From Ichthyophis bannanicus (lineage: Eukaryota; Chordata; Amphibia; Gymnophiona; Ichthyophiidae), in assembly GCA_033557465.1 (NCBI GenBank), contig CM066034.1, positions 410,418,159-410,482,158 of the forward strand: DNA of 64,000 nucleotides. Reading direction: 5' to 3'. Both the position numbers and the translations under genes were made by a program. Below are positions 51,850 through 61,791 of this stretch, piece by piece (within the stretch, counting starts at the first letter, position 1; the number at the start of each line of letters is the position of its first letter). The notes below the pieces were generated by a model. It was not told the origin of the DNA, did no database searches, and saw only the letters and a program-made list of their open reading frames with translations.

Positions 51850-51950
51850 GGAGTCCCATAAGTGAGGACTGACTTCCTGCTTGGTCCTGGAGAAAGCGTA
51901 GTTACTCACCTGTAACAGGTGTTCTCCAGGAGCAGCAGGAATCAGTCCTC
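51850..51950. repeat. ICR of alpha5
   Basis: CCCATAAGTGAGGACTGACT..GGTCCTGGAGAA is the complement of the left end. AGCGTAGTTACTCACCTGTA..CAGTCCTCACT is the complement of the right end. The joint is near 51894. Confidence 0.92.
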
Positions 51951-52039
51951 ACTACCCTCCCTCCTCCCCTTGGAGTTGCAATCGTCTGCTTATGTTCTTT
52001 TTTGCAAATTTTTATGCTGTCTTTTTTAGCTATGTCATC

Positions 52040-52227
52040 TGACTGGCTAAGATGGCACCCTCGGGCGGGAAGACGACCGCGCATGCGCGCTGCAATTCCC
52101 AAAGGCTTTCTTTGAAAGCTGGGGAAAATTGCTCCGCGAGGGCTCCGTCGGCGCCGACGTCACCCATAAGTGAGGACTGATTCCTGCTGCTCCTGGAGAA
52201 CACCTGTTACAGGTGAGTAACTACGCT
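52040..52227. repeat. Right ITR of alpha5
   Basis: Complement of the left ITR, with the extra 3' ~35 bases CACCTGTTACAGGTGAGTAA..CGCT that exist only at this end and in the ICR. Confidence 0.92.
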
Positions 52228-52437
52228 TTCCTCCAGGCAAGAAAAAGGGCCATTGTCCTTTGGGGAGCAGAGAGCAAACCTGCAGAAAGCATAAGATAGT
52301 CTGATGGAATCCTTACGAGATGCTGGAAAGACATCCTTGACCGCCTGTGGTAGGTCAAGGTTGGTGAATACTAGCCTTTCAGCAGCTATGCAGTCTAGCG
52401 TAGTGAGTGCAGATTGGGATGGAAGAGCGTCCCATGG

Positions 52438-53566
52438 TCAGAAGAGAGGGGGTTGGGTGCACATTCTAGGCTGAGAGATTGAGTCTGCACAAAGCGAAGA
52501 AGCAGAGGAAACCACGGTTGACAGGGCCAGAAGGGGGTCTATGAGAATCATCGCCTGAAGTTCAGACAGCGTCTTGGGTATCAAGGGGATGTGAGGAAAT
52601 GCATAAAGTAGTCCCTGTCCCCAGTGGAGAAGGAAGGTGTCTGAGGCCTGTCTGCAGTGATGGAACCCTGGAGCAGAAGCGGGGAAGCTGTGTGTTTTTG
52701 TGGAGTAGTAAAAAGATCTATGAGTGGGGTTCTTCATGTCTGGAAGATCCGAGCAGCTGTCTCCTAATGCAAGGTCCATTCGTGTGGATGAAGGATACGG
52801 CTTAACTTGTCTGCAAGGACATTGTTCGCCTGGCAGGTACACTGCTCTGAGGTGAATGTGGTGTGAAATGGCAAAGGACCATAGGTGAATCGCTTCCTCG
52901 TAGAACGGATGGGAACCTGTTCTCCCCCCTGTTTGTTCATGTAGAACATGGCAACTTGAATGTCCATCCTGATTAGAACAGGTTGCCCTGAAAGTGGGGT
53001 TGAAAAACCCAAAGAGCATTTGTCAGTGCCTGTAGTTCTAGCAGGGTTGATCTGTAGAGCAGATTCCTGTTGTGTTCACAACCCCTGAGTGGTCAGATCA
53101 TTCAGATGTGCCCCCCCACCCAGCTTGCAAGCATTTGTCGTCGGGGTGCATCGAGGTGAAGGCATCTGAAAAGGTGACCTGATGAGTAGTTTTTGGGGGA
53201 ACATCACCATTGAAAGGACTTGATCAGTCGAGGTATGATGTGGATCTTGTCTCTGAGACATCCCTCTGCTTGCGTTCATTGAGAGGACAGTCAATCATGC
53301 TTCTTGCATGTGTAATTGAGCGTAGGGGACGACATCGACTGTGGAGGCCATGTGCTCATAATAGCCTTAGCATCTCTCGAGCTGATACTTTGCTTTGCTC
53401 TTCTATCCCTCTTGCCAGCTCGATGAGGTGGGCACAGCGATCCTGTAGAGGATCACTCGGGCTTGAGTGTCTAAGAGTGCTCCAGCAAACTCCGGTCTTT
53501 TTGGGTTGGAGAGAGGTGAGACTTTGGAAAGTTTGACAAATCCCAGGTGTTGAAGTACAATGATAG
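52438..53566 (-). pseudogene. RNase H and RT C-terminal part of beta3
   Basis: The recognisable pieces are QVAMFYMNKQGGEQV (RNase H, 52764-53012), NVLADKLSRILHPHEW and LLHWGQGLLYAFPHIPLIPKT (52438-53019). Further along are MGSTVDVVP-like text and VLQHLGFVKLSK (53403-53594). Frames change several times. The gene continues across the provirus at 57971. Confidence 0.65.
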
Positions 53567-53811
53567 TGTAATAGCGAAGGGCCCGCAACCCCAATAATAC
53601 CCGGAGTCAATGGACGAGGATTCAACTCCCTTTTATTGTATATACAGTCTCAGCACTAGCATACAAAATGTCTGAGCCCCGAGCTCAGAAAAATGACAGT
53701 TTATATACCTTTCTTCTCCAGTCTAATACAGGCAAAATTTCTCATTGGTCCTGGTGTTGGTAGACATAACACTAAACATAATACTTCTGCTAAAAGTATA
53801 CAGTATATTTC
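53567..53811 (-). repeat. 3' LTR of provirus, truncated
   Basis: Only the R-U5 side and a little U3 remain (~245 bases), joined directly to the RNase H coding sequence. It has AATAAA on the minus strand at about 53633-53640. Differences from the 5' LTR are listed under the provirus. Confidence 0.85.
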
Positions 53812-55935
53812 GGTATACAGTATGATTCCGGCTCCGATTCTGAGTGCACGTGTGAGGGCTATCAATTCAGCCTTCTGCGCTGAGGTTCCTGGGGCTAGAG
53901 CTGATGATTCTACTACCATGTCCAGAGTCACTACTGCATATCCAGCACATCGCTGTCCTTCAATTATGAAGCTACTCCCATCCACGAAGAAAGTTCTGTC
54001 TGGGTGGCTCAAGGGAATATCAGTCAAATCTGGGCGACTCGAATATACAGTGTCCATTACTTCTAAACAATCATGGTCAGGTGGGCCTGGCCCAATTGGT
54101 AATAGGGTAACTGGGTTCAGCGTTTGGCTAACACTCAATTGCAAGTTAGGATTCTCACATAGCATACTTTGATACTTCAGCATTCGGGCGTTGGTGAACC
54201 AATGGTTTCCTTTGTGCTCCAGCAGGGTTAAAACAGAGTGCGGTACAGTAACTTGAAGGTTTTGTCCTAAGGTGAGCTTATCTGCTTCGCTCACTAAGAG
54301 GGCTGTGGCTGCTACAGCTCTCAGGCAAGGTGGCCAGCCTTTGGCAACAGGATCCAATTGTTTCGACAGGTAGGCCACAGGTCGCTGCCAAGACCCAAGA
54401 GGCTGGGTCAAGACTCCCAATGCGTTTCCACTTGATTCATGGACATACAGACGAAATGGTTTCTGCACATCCGGTAGGCCCAAGGCTGGGGATGACGTCA
54501 ATGCTGTTTTCAGTGATTTGAATGCTTTATCTTGTTCTGGGCCCCATTCCAGGGGAGATCGTTCCATTCCTTGTGTGACTTGGTACAAGGGTTTCGCCAT
54601 GAGCGCAAAATTTGGTATCCATATGCGGCAGTAGCCTGCAGCTCCCAAGAAAGCTCGCACCTGTTTTCTAGTAGTGGGGGTTGGAATGCGGCATACTGCT
54701 TCTTTTCGCTCAAGTCCTAATTTCCGGGTTCCTTTGGACAGGTGGAACCCTAAATATTTCACTTCTGTCTGGCATAGCTGCGCCTTGGCTCTTGAGACTT
54801 TGTATCCAGCTTCATTCAAAAGGTGCAGAAGGTCACTTGTAGCTTGTATACAATCAGATTTGTTGTTGGTGGCTATGAGCAAATCATCTACATATTGGAG
54901 CAAAATTATTTTTCCCGGAGTTACAGAGTAGCTTGACAGATCGTGACTGAGGGCTGGACTGAAGATAGTGGGCGAGTTCTTGAATCCTTGTGGTAATCGA
55001 GTGCAAGTGAGTTGCCCTCGTCGTCCTGTGGTAGGGTTTTCCCATTCAAATGCAAACAAAAGCTGACTGGCCTCTGCCAGGCATATACAGAAAAAGGCAT
55101 CTTTTAAGTCCAAAACAGTAAAGTGAGTGGCTTCTGCTGGAATCAGTCCCAAGAGGGTGTAAGGATTTGGTACTACTGGGTGTATGGTTTCAACTGCACT
55201 GTTCACTCGACGTAGATCCTGCACTGGGCGGTAGTCACCTGTCCCAGGCTTCTTGATTGGGAGAAGGGGGGTGTTCCAGGGTGATTGGCATTCTCTTAGA
55301 AGTCCATACTGCAATAATTTCTTCAGGTGGCGATGAATGCCTTCAATTGCTGGTCTTGGGAGGGGATACTGACGCACATGCTCTGGTTCTGCTCCCGGTT
55401 TCAAGGTAACAAGCACAGGAGCTATATTCTTTGCTAGGCCAGGTGGATTATTCTCTGCCCATACTCCAGGTGGGGCTGCAATGCTGGTAAGTATACAGGA
55501 ACTTGCTGTTTTGGTTGCAGGTAAATAGAACTGCCATTCTTCTTCTCGGGGGACAGTTAACACCATCAGGCCAGCAGTCTTTGAGTTTATAGTCATTTCC
55601 ATTTTTCCCCCTTCAACAAAGGATATCTGTGCTTGAAGCTTTGCAAGCATGTCTCGGCTCAAAAGGGAAACTGGGCATTCAGGCATGTACAGGAACTGGT
55701 GTGTTATCTGCTGCCCCCCTAGTTCACAGGCTCGGTTCTGCAGGAAAGGTGTTGTGGTTCTAGTTCCAGTAGCTCCCACAATTGTAACAGATCAAGAAGA
55801 CACAGGGGCCACAGGCTTGGCTACTACTGAATGTTCAGCCCCCGTGTCTACCATTAAGTCCATATGCTGGTCTCCAATCTTTAATTTGACCATAGGCTCC
55901 TGGAGACCCAAGAAGAACTTGGAGCCCGGTCTGGC
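53807..55935 (-). pseudogene. Provirus protease, RT and start of RNase H
   Basis: Directly after the amber codon the same frame continues: ARPGSKFF, then the protease active site VDTGAEHSVV. A TGA at 55799-55801 interrupts protease. The frame then runs open to the deletion: PLLPIKKPGTGDYRPVQDLR, FTVLDLKDAFFCI, LPQGFKNSPTIF and the RT catalytic YVDDLLIA, then the connection region and RNase H (FFVDGSSF, SAQKAELIALTRAL). The last codons before 53701 are LTR read as protein. Integrase and env are absent. Confidence 0.86.
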
Positions 55936-56455
55936 CTAGTCCTCATCATCCATGAAATAGCCCTCGGCGACTATTCCTTCCATGGCAGTCTCATTCTGCT
56001 GGGTCTGTTGAAACTGTGCGCGCTTCATCCCCCCTCGCTGCTGGAATTGCCCCCCCCCTCCGCTCTCCTGGTGCTCCCACGTCCCCTCCAGGGGGTGGAG
56101 CCACGTTTCGGGCACGTATCCTTCCAATGTCCTTCCTCTTTACAATAAGCGCACTGATTTGCGCCTAAGGGGGGCCGAACGCTCCCTCGGCCCCTTCCTC
56201 GTCCTCTGGCTCTTCGGTTAGGATATCCTCCTCCGCGTCCTTCCACTAGTGCTGCAGTGAGCAGATCTACTTTTCTCCTCATCCTTCGGTCACTTTCCCT
56301 TTTGCATTCTTCATCACGGTTCACATATACCTTTTGCGCGACTTCCATTAGCCTGCAAATCCTTCTAATTTCTGCAGTTTTCGCTTTGTCTCCCTGGGAC
56401 TGACTCACAAAAGCAGTATTTACCATGCGTAAATTCTCTTCAGCTGCTGGGTCAA
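55936..56455 (-). pseudogene. Provirus gag, nucleocapsid end
   Basis: Only the 3' part of gag remains. The first piece (56426-56025) holds a capsid-end helix region, a long Gly/Arg stretch and one CCHC zinc knuckle (CAYCKEEGHWKDTC). A frameshift in a C-run near 56044 moves the end into another frame (56127-55936), which finishes GYFMDDED and a TAG at 55936-55938. A single CCHC knuckle and an amber stop before protease are gammaretroviral traits. The 5' gag is replaced by a SINE tail and untranslated-looking sequence. Confidence 0.8.
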
Positions 56456-56456
56456 G

Positions 56457-56566
56457 TTATAATGCCCTGTTCAATGTAATTTCAGTTTGTTCAATGTAAA
56501 CCGCACTGATGCAGAATAGCGCGGTATATAAGAGAATGTAAATAAATAAAATAAATAAATAAAATA
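56457..56566 (+). mobile_element. SINE/LINE 3' tail inside provirus
   Basis: Matches the 3' half of the SINE at 4141-4440 (CAATGTAAACCGCACTGATG, AGCGCGGTATATAAGAG), with an AAATAAATAAAA tail. The tRNA-like head is missing. It marks a break in gag. Confidence 0.78.
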
Positions 56567-57228
56567 TGACGTACAACGTATAAGACAGCAAAAAGAAAGG
56601 GTAGGTGGAATGGCTACGGGTAAGGTGGGGACAAACAACAGACGTTTCCTCCTGTTTGCGACTTGAACGCGGTCGCCCGGTCAAGAACTGCGCTACTGAG
56701 GAGTCCGCTCTCGCTTGGCCTGTATTGCAAAGCCTCTCAAACACACTTCACACAATCAAACATGCTAGCATTTCCCAAATTCCAAAATTCCCGGGCTAAC
56801 TGACTAAACCAGAATTACTAAACTGAAAGGGCTGATGGGTTCGCCCCGCGCACTACTTGCAGGGGTACTAGGATCGCCCGTGGAAGTTGATCAGACTTCC
56901 TTTACCTGTTACTGTACCAGAAGTGTCTTGAGCTTTCCCAAAACTATCTGACTAAGAACCAGAAAAATCAGTACTCACCGGATCCGGTAGCTAATGCGCT
57001 GCGCAGCCCGTTCCTCCTGGGGTTGAATCCTGGACTCCCCTCAACCAGGGTTCGAGGTGTTGGCCAGCTGGACCCGGCAGGCCGCCGAGGCAGGGTGGAA
57101 TCCTCCGATACAAGGGACCGGCGGCGCCTGGGATCCTCTCCGCTGTCGGTCGGCTGCGGTCCCAGCCGGACCAAACCTAGAGGCGGTAATACGCGGTATT
57201 ATTCGCTTGCGTTCAATTCGTATTACGC
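56567..57228 (-). other. Provirus leader and remnant of 5' gag region
   Basis: Lies between the SINE tail and the primer site. GC-rich near the primer site (56990-57180). No open gag frame is seen; it is probably leader plus decayed matrix sequence. Confidence 0.45.
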
Positions 57229-57246
57229 TTCCCGGCCAACGCACCA
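57229..57246 (-). promoter_or_regulatory. Primer binding site matching tRNA-Gly
   Basis: The minus strand reads TGGTGCGTTGGCCGGGAA five bases after the LTR. From memory of vertebrate tRNAs this is the complement of the 3' 18 nt of tRNA-Gly(UCC), CCA included. Confidence 0.75.
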
Positions 57247-57251
57247 AGAAA

Positions 57252-57970
57252 TGTAATAGCGAAGGGCCCGCAACCCCAATAATACCCGGAGTCAATGGAC
57301 GAGGATTCAACTCCCTTTTATTGTATATACAGTCTCAGCACTAGCATACAAAATGTCTCAGCCCCGAGCTCAGAAAAATGACAGTTTATATACCTTTCTT
57401 CTCCAGTCTAATACAGGCAAAACTTCTCATTGGTCCTGGTCTTGGTAGACATAACACTAAACATAATACTTCTGCTAAAGTATACAGTATATTTCGCTAC
57501 TCTTGCAAGGTCAGTTAGCTTGCAAAGATAGTGGAAGGCATATCAGAAGCATTCTCATCAAAAGCAAAACAAAGCAAGGCCAAACAAAGCACGGCTAAGC
57601 TGTATCTCTAGCCCTGGCTCAAAACACTAAACAATCTTCAGAATGCTAGACAAAATATTCTTACACTGTTCAGCTTCTCTGCTATATTTTCATCCTAATT
57701 ACGAGGTCAGTGCACATCTAGCAAAGATACAGTGGCGCGGCATTCTACTGAAACAAACATCTTTCATACCTAAACAATAAACAGTAAGAAAGTTTTAATT
57801 CTCTTATCTCCAGGAGAGCAGAACATGTTATCAAACCAGAATAGAACAGTATTTCTTTCTAACAGCTAACAGCATTCTGTAAGTTTCCAAACTCAGCAAT
57901 AACATTTTAAAGCAGGAGAAAAAGGGCTTCAGACCTAGCTCTGCTACATGCTAGGCCATCGCCTATCACA
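57252..57970 (-). repeat. 5' LTR of provirus, complete (719 bp)
   Basis: Begins TGTGATAGGCGATGG (minus, at 57970) and ends GCTATTACA at 57252. A TATATAAA promoter box lies near 57388 and the AATAAA polyadenylation signal near 57322, both on the minus strand and in the expected order. Confidence 0.86.
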
Positions 57971-58708
57971 ATAGTACGATGAAGGGAGAATCTTACCTCT
58001 TGAGTAGAGTCTCCCCTTATCAGCAAGTTGTCTAAGTACGGGAAGATGAATACTCTCAAGGTGTGTAGGTAGGCAGCGACTGCTGCCATACATTTGGTGA
58101 AAATCGTTGGGGCAGAGGCTAGACAATGGGGAGAACCCGGTACTGATGATTATTTCCTTGAAACATGAAATACAAATACTGTCTGTGCAAGGGATGAATC
58201 AGTAAATGTGTGTACACCTCTTTTGGGTTTAGAGAACATAGCTAATCATGTCTCTGGAGGTATGGTAGAAGAGTTCCTAGGGAAATCATTTAGAATTTTT
58301 CTGGGACCATGAATCTTATTAGGTCTCTGAGATCCAAGATTTGCCTGAATCCTCCTGTTTTCTTTGGAATGAGAAAATATGGAGAGTAGAAACCCATCCC
58401 TTCTTGAAGAGGAGGAACCTTTTCAATGGGAACCTAGGACAACAGGATGGTCACTTCTTGTTTTCAGAGAGTACTTTGAAGGGGTTGCGTGGGATATTCC
58501 CCTGTGAAGCTGGAGAGAGGTAGGGTTTCAAAATGAAGCTGATAACCCCTTTGGACAGACCTGGAGCGTTCACTGCTCTGATGTTATGAGGTGCCACCTG
58601 TGGACATAGTGAAAAAGTCTGCCAGGGGGCAGTTTCTTCAAATGGTTTGGTGCATACCATTAAGCTAATATGTATCAGATTACTCTACTAGTTTGAGAAT
58701 TGAACAAT
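57971..58708 (-). pseudogene. RT central part of beta3 with YLDN
   Basis: The minus-strand reading gives FIFPYLDNLLIRGDSTQEV (57907-58089; YLDN instead of YLDD), MYGSSRCLPTH in a shifted frame, and PKKTGGFRQILDLRDL-type palm text near 58320-58370. It ends near 58708 within the pol N-terminal block, where unrelated sequence starts. Confidence 0.65.
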
Positions 58709-59450
58709 AAAAGTTTCCAATCGTTTCAAAACATTCTTTTTGTATTAAAAGATGTTACAATGTAGTCTGTCTGGGTCTCAGACTTGTCAGAGCTCATGGT
58801 ATAGACTTTTTTCACCAGACGCTCTAGTTTGCATCAATGACCCACCTAAAAGGTATTTTTTTTCCTTTAACTTTTTCTTATATTCAGAGAAAATTTTGCA
58901 ATTTCAATAAAAATTCTTGAAAAAGAAGTCAGGCTTATCTTATTTTGAAGTAAAGAATCCCAACGTCAGCCATAGCGCTACTACGTTTCACGAAGGTTGT
59001 TTCTTCAGGGGTATTGCACTGACTTTTATTATCCTATATAAATTAGGAAACAGAAATAAGATTCTCTCATTAATATCCATATGACTTCATAGTTCACATC
59101 GAGGAAAGGCATAAAAGTTATCGGTACTTTCAGGTAATATACTCAGTTGACTCACCGTTGAAAAATACCCGCCAGCACGACCAGACTTGGTACGTAAACG
59201 CCGCGCATGCGGTTTACAACAGGAATAGGGATTTATTTATATGTTGCTAAAGAGAAACGCCCCTTGGAAGATTACTGATCAGGTACATAGGTTCCAATCG
59301 ATCTGAGAGTTTAAGCCTCCAGGGTACACTGTTTGAAGCCTAAAAATCCAACGTTGTTCTTTATAGATTAATGTCATATCCAGTGATTTTCCTCTCATTG
59401 CTTTAGACACCTGTTCTAGGCAAAAACATCGAAGCTCTGTAAATTGGTGA
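58709..59450 (-). mobile_element. Penelope-like element fragment
   Basis: Read on the minus strand from 59450, it first encodes KEQRWIFRLQTVYPGGLN (within 59279-59450), a motif at the end of the GIY-YIG endonuclease region of Penelope-like elements. A 3' untranslated region follows, with ACCCCTGAAGAAACAACC and GTGAAACGTAGTAGCG, a conserved-looking stretch common near PLE ends. alpha6 cut off its 5' part. The left boundary is uncertain; 58709-58930 may be something else. Confidence 0.55.
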
Positions 59451-59637
59451 TTCTCCAGGACCAAGCAGGAAGTCAGTCCTCACTTATGGGTGACGTCGGC
59501 GCCGACGGAGCCCTCGCGGAGCAATTTTCCCCAGCTTTCAAAGAAACCCTTTGGGAATTGCAGCGCGCATGCGCGGTCGTCTTCCCGCCCGAGGGTGCCA
59601 TCTTAGCCAGTCTTCTTTTTTCCGCGGAGCCCTACAG
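59451..59637. repeat. Left ITR of alpha6
   Basis: Nearly identical to 46449-46635; one difference is AAACCCTTTGG in place of AAAGCCTTTGG. Confidence 0.9.
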
Positions 59638-59851
59638 ACGTCCCCGTCTTGTCCCCGCGAAAAAGTTGATTTTCTTCTTTATTTTATCCTTTTTTCCTTC
59701 GGCTCGACGCCGTTCTTTTTTCCCGCCCGGACTCGCGACGCCGGTCACGAGTCCTCTTCCTTTTTTCGGTTTTTCTGACTTAGTCAGCTTTCGTTTTCGT
59801 TTTTCCCTGGCAGCCCGGTCCTTTGACCTCGCAGGGGCCCTTTTTCCCCCG

Positions 59852-61791
59852 ATGGCTGCCAGTGGGTTTAAGCGGTGTGGTCGGTGTGACCGAAATATGT
59901 CACTAACCGACACACACGACTTTTGCCTCCGCTGCCTGGGCCCGGATCATGAGGAACTGATCTGTGGGCCCTGCAGCAAAATGTCCTCAAAGGCGTTGAG
60001 AAGTCGGCGGCATCAGCGTGAGAGAATCTTCGCTGACCCCAGCCGTACCCGGACCTCGTCGGAGGCCTCCGCGTCGAAAGGCTCCAGCTCGGACCGTCGC
60101 CGGAGTTCCTCCGACCGGGGTTCTCCCTCCGGGGACCATCGTCGGAAGGTGAAACCCGCGAGGGCGGCGTCGGTGGACGCTCCTGGTTTCCGCGAGGGCC
60201 AGGTCGCATAGCCCCGACAGCCGCCCCGGGTCCTTGGAGAAGGAACACATCCCGAAGCGACCTCGCCTGGAGTCGGAGATGCCTGCCCGGGTAAGTCCTG
60301 TGGTCCTTCTGGACTCGCCTCCGCGACAGCCGACGTCGGGCCCGACGCCGTCGGGGCCCGACGCCGTCGGGGCCCGAGTCGGGGGCTGCTGGGTCGCCTG
60401 AGCTCGGACTCAGGTTGACGGCCTTGGAGAGCAGACTGTCTGCCTTCATGGACCAGCAGAGGGCACTGCTCGCTGGCTTCGCTGGCGCCGCTGCCCCGAC
60501 CGCCGGGACGTCGACGTCCAAGTCGACCCCGGAGACCGAGCCGATCCTCGAGTCGATGAGAACTCGAGTCGATCCTCGGTCGAGGTCACCCTCGGCCTCC
60601 CGTTCGGGACCGAGGTCGCCGACGCCGACTCCCTCGACGTCGGGGCGGCTGGCGCCGCGCCCTGCCCGGGCCGACCCCACCGAGTCCTCGTCGGAGTCGG
60701 TCTGGGAGTCTGAGGAGGAAGAGTCACCTAATTCTTTCCGGACTCGGTGTGTCCCATCGGACTCACCGGAGTCCGAGCCTCGGAAGCAGTCCCCCCCGGA
60801 GGATGCCCGGTTCTCGGACTTCGTTAGGGATATGGCCAAGGCTTTGGCCTTCCCTGCGGATCCCGAGGAGGAGCCTCGAGCCGAAGAGCTCGATGCCCTC
60901 CAGTATGACTCTCCCGCGAGGGAACACTTTACTGTACCGGTTCCTCCTATGCTGGAACGACTACTCTTCCGCATGTGGGAGAGTCCGGCCTCCTCGCCGG
61001 TCCTGAGCAAGCGGGTCGATTCTATCTATCGAGTCCGCAAGAGCCCTGGCTTTCAGAAGGCACAGCTGCCACACCATTCCATGGTAGTGGAATCGGCCAT
61101 GCATCGTCTTAAGAGCCAGAAGATGCACTCCTCGGTGCCTCCTGGAAGGGAGGCCCGTAACCTGGATGGCCTTGGCAAGAAGTGTTTCCAGGGCTCTATG
61201 CTCGCATGTCGTGTCCAGACTTACCAGCTATACATGGGCATGTATCTCCGGGATCTGGCTAAAGAGCTAGCCGGATTCTCCGCTGGTCTGTCCGAGGAAC
61301 CCTTGCGGAGGTTCCTAGCCTTGTCCACTGGCATTCGGGAATGCTCAAAGTTCATGTCCCGAGCAGCCTATGATGGCTTTGAAGCATCGGCTCGAGTGGC
61401 CGCAGCCGGCATCGGTGCCTGCCGACAGGCTTGGCTTCAGTCGTCAGACCTTGAGCCCTGGGTGCAGGACAAGTTGGTCGATGTCCCCTGCCGAGGCGAG
61501 AACCTCTTTGGCAAACCCATGGCGGAAAAGGCTGCGCAAATTGAGACTGAGACTCTCACCAGGACCAGGCTTTCTAGGAAGACCTCCGCCCCTTCCCAGA
61601 AAAAGAAGGGCTCGGGGAAAAAGTCCTTTTACCCGAGGAAGGCGGCTGCCTACAAACAATACCCCCATTATCAGGCCCCTGCAGCTCCCCAACAGGGCCA
61701 GCAGGCCAAGGGATGGGGTAACGGGTCCCGTAGGCAGCAAGCCCCCAAGCCTGCACCACCAGCCCCTGCTCAGCAGGGTGGGGGTTTTTGA
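59852..61791 (+). pseudogene. DIRS gag of alpha6, two frame-changing insertions
   Basis: From ATG at 59852 the Cys finger and Ser/Arg region are open to 60211. Compared with alpha5, one T is inserted at about 60188 (CTGGTTTCC versus CTGGTTCC), and 16 bases (ACGCCGTCGGGGCCCG) are tandemly duplicated near 60345-60376. Together they shift the frame by 17. The rest of gag is therefore open in another register, 60415-61791, through the capsid-like core to QQGGGF-stop. All other blocks match alpha5. Recent inactivation is likely. Confidence 0.87.

Larger units (their letters stand above)
46449..52227 (+). mobile_element. DIRS alpha5, full length (5.78 kb), most intact copy
   Basis: It runs from TTCTCCAGGACCAAGC at 46449 to GAGTAACTACGCT at 52227, both agreeing with the ICR junction CTGGAGAA/AGCGTAG. 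All coding regions are open. It interrupts beta3 in the N-terminal part of the latter's YR, with no evident target duplication. It is nearly identical to alpha1 and alpha6 over their shared parts. Confidence 0.95.
53567..57970 (-). mobile_element. Gammaretrovirus-like provirus, internally deleted
   Basis: Minus-strand endogenous retrovirus. The LTRs end TGTGATAGG..CTATTACA and the target duplication is ATAG (53563-53566 and 57971-57974); 4 bp is usual for gammaretroviruses. It keeps a 5' LTR, tRNA-Gly primer site, partial gag, protease, RT and the start of RNase H. The rest of RNase H, integrase, env and most of the 3' LTR are deleted. Over the ~245 bases shared, the LTRs differ by three substitutions and one indel, so integration was fairly recent. 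It sits in the RT gene of beta3. It cannot encode infectious virus. Confidence 0.88.
37719..58708 (-). mobile_element. DIRS beta3, old element shredded by five insertions
   Basis: Minus-strand beta element in six pieces: 37719-37989 (ITR and part of ICR), 43509-44008 and 44081-44476 (YR C-terminal region), 46326-46448, 52228-53566 (YR N-terminus, RNase H, RT end) and 57971-58708 (RT). The pieces are in order and abut when the inserts (beta4, a LINE/SINE tail, a CR1 3' half, alpha5 and a provirus) are removed. The outermost ~30 bases of the 3' terminus and all of gag are missing. It is the oldest beta copy here. Confidence 0.82.

Noticed and set aside
53701..53806. C-terminal extension of the provirus pol frame
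   Set aside because: This stretch is LTR sequence read in frame after the deletion, not pol.
59868..61010. 380-codon antisense ORF over alpha6 gag, and the similar 47009-47989 in alpha5
   Set aside because: GC-rich gag codons leave the complementary strand free of stops. No recognisable motifs, and the sense strand clearly encodes Gag.
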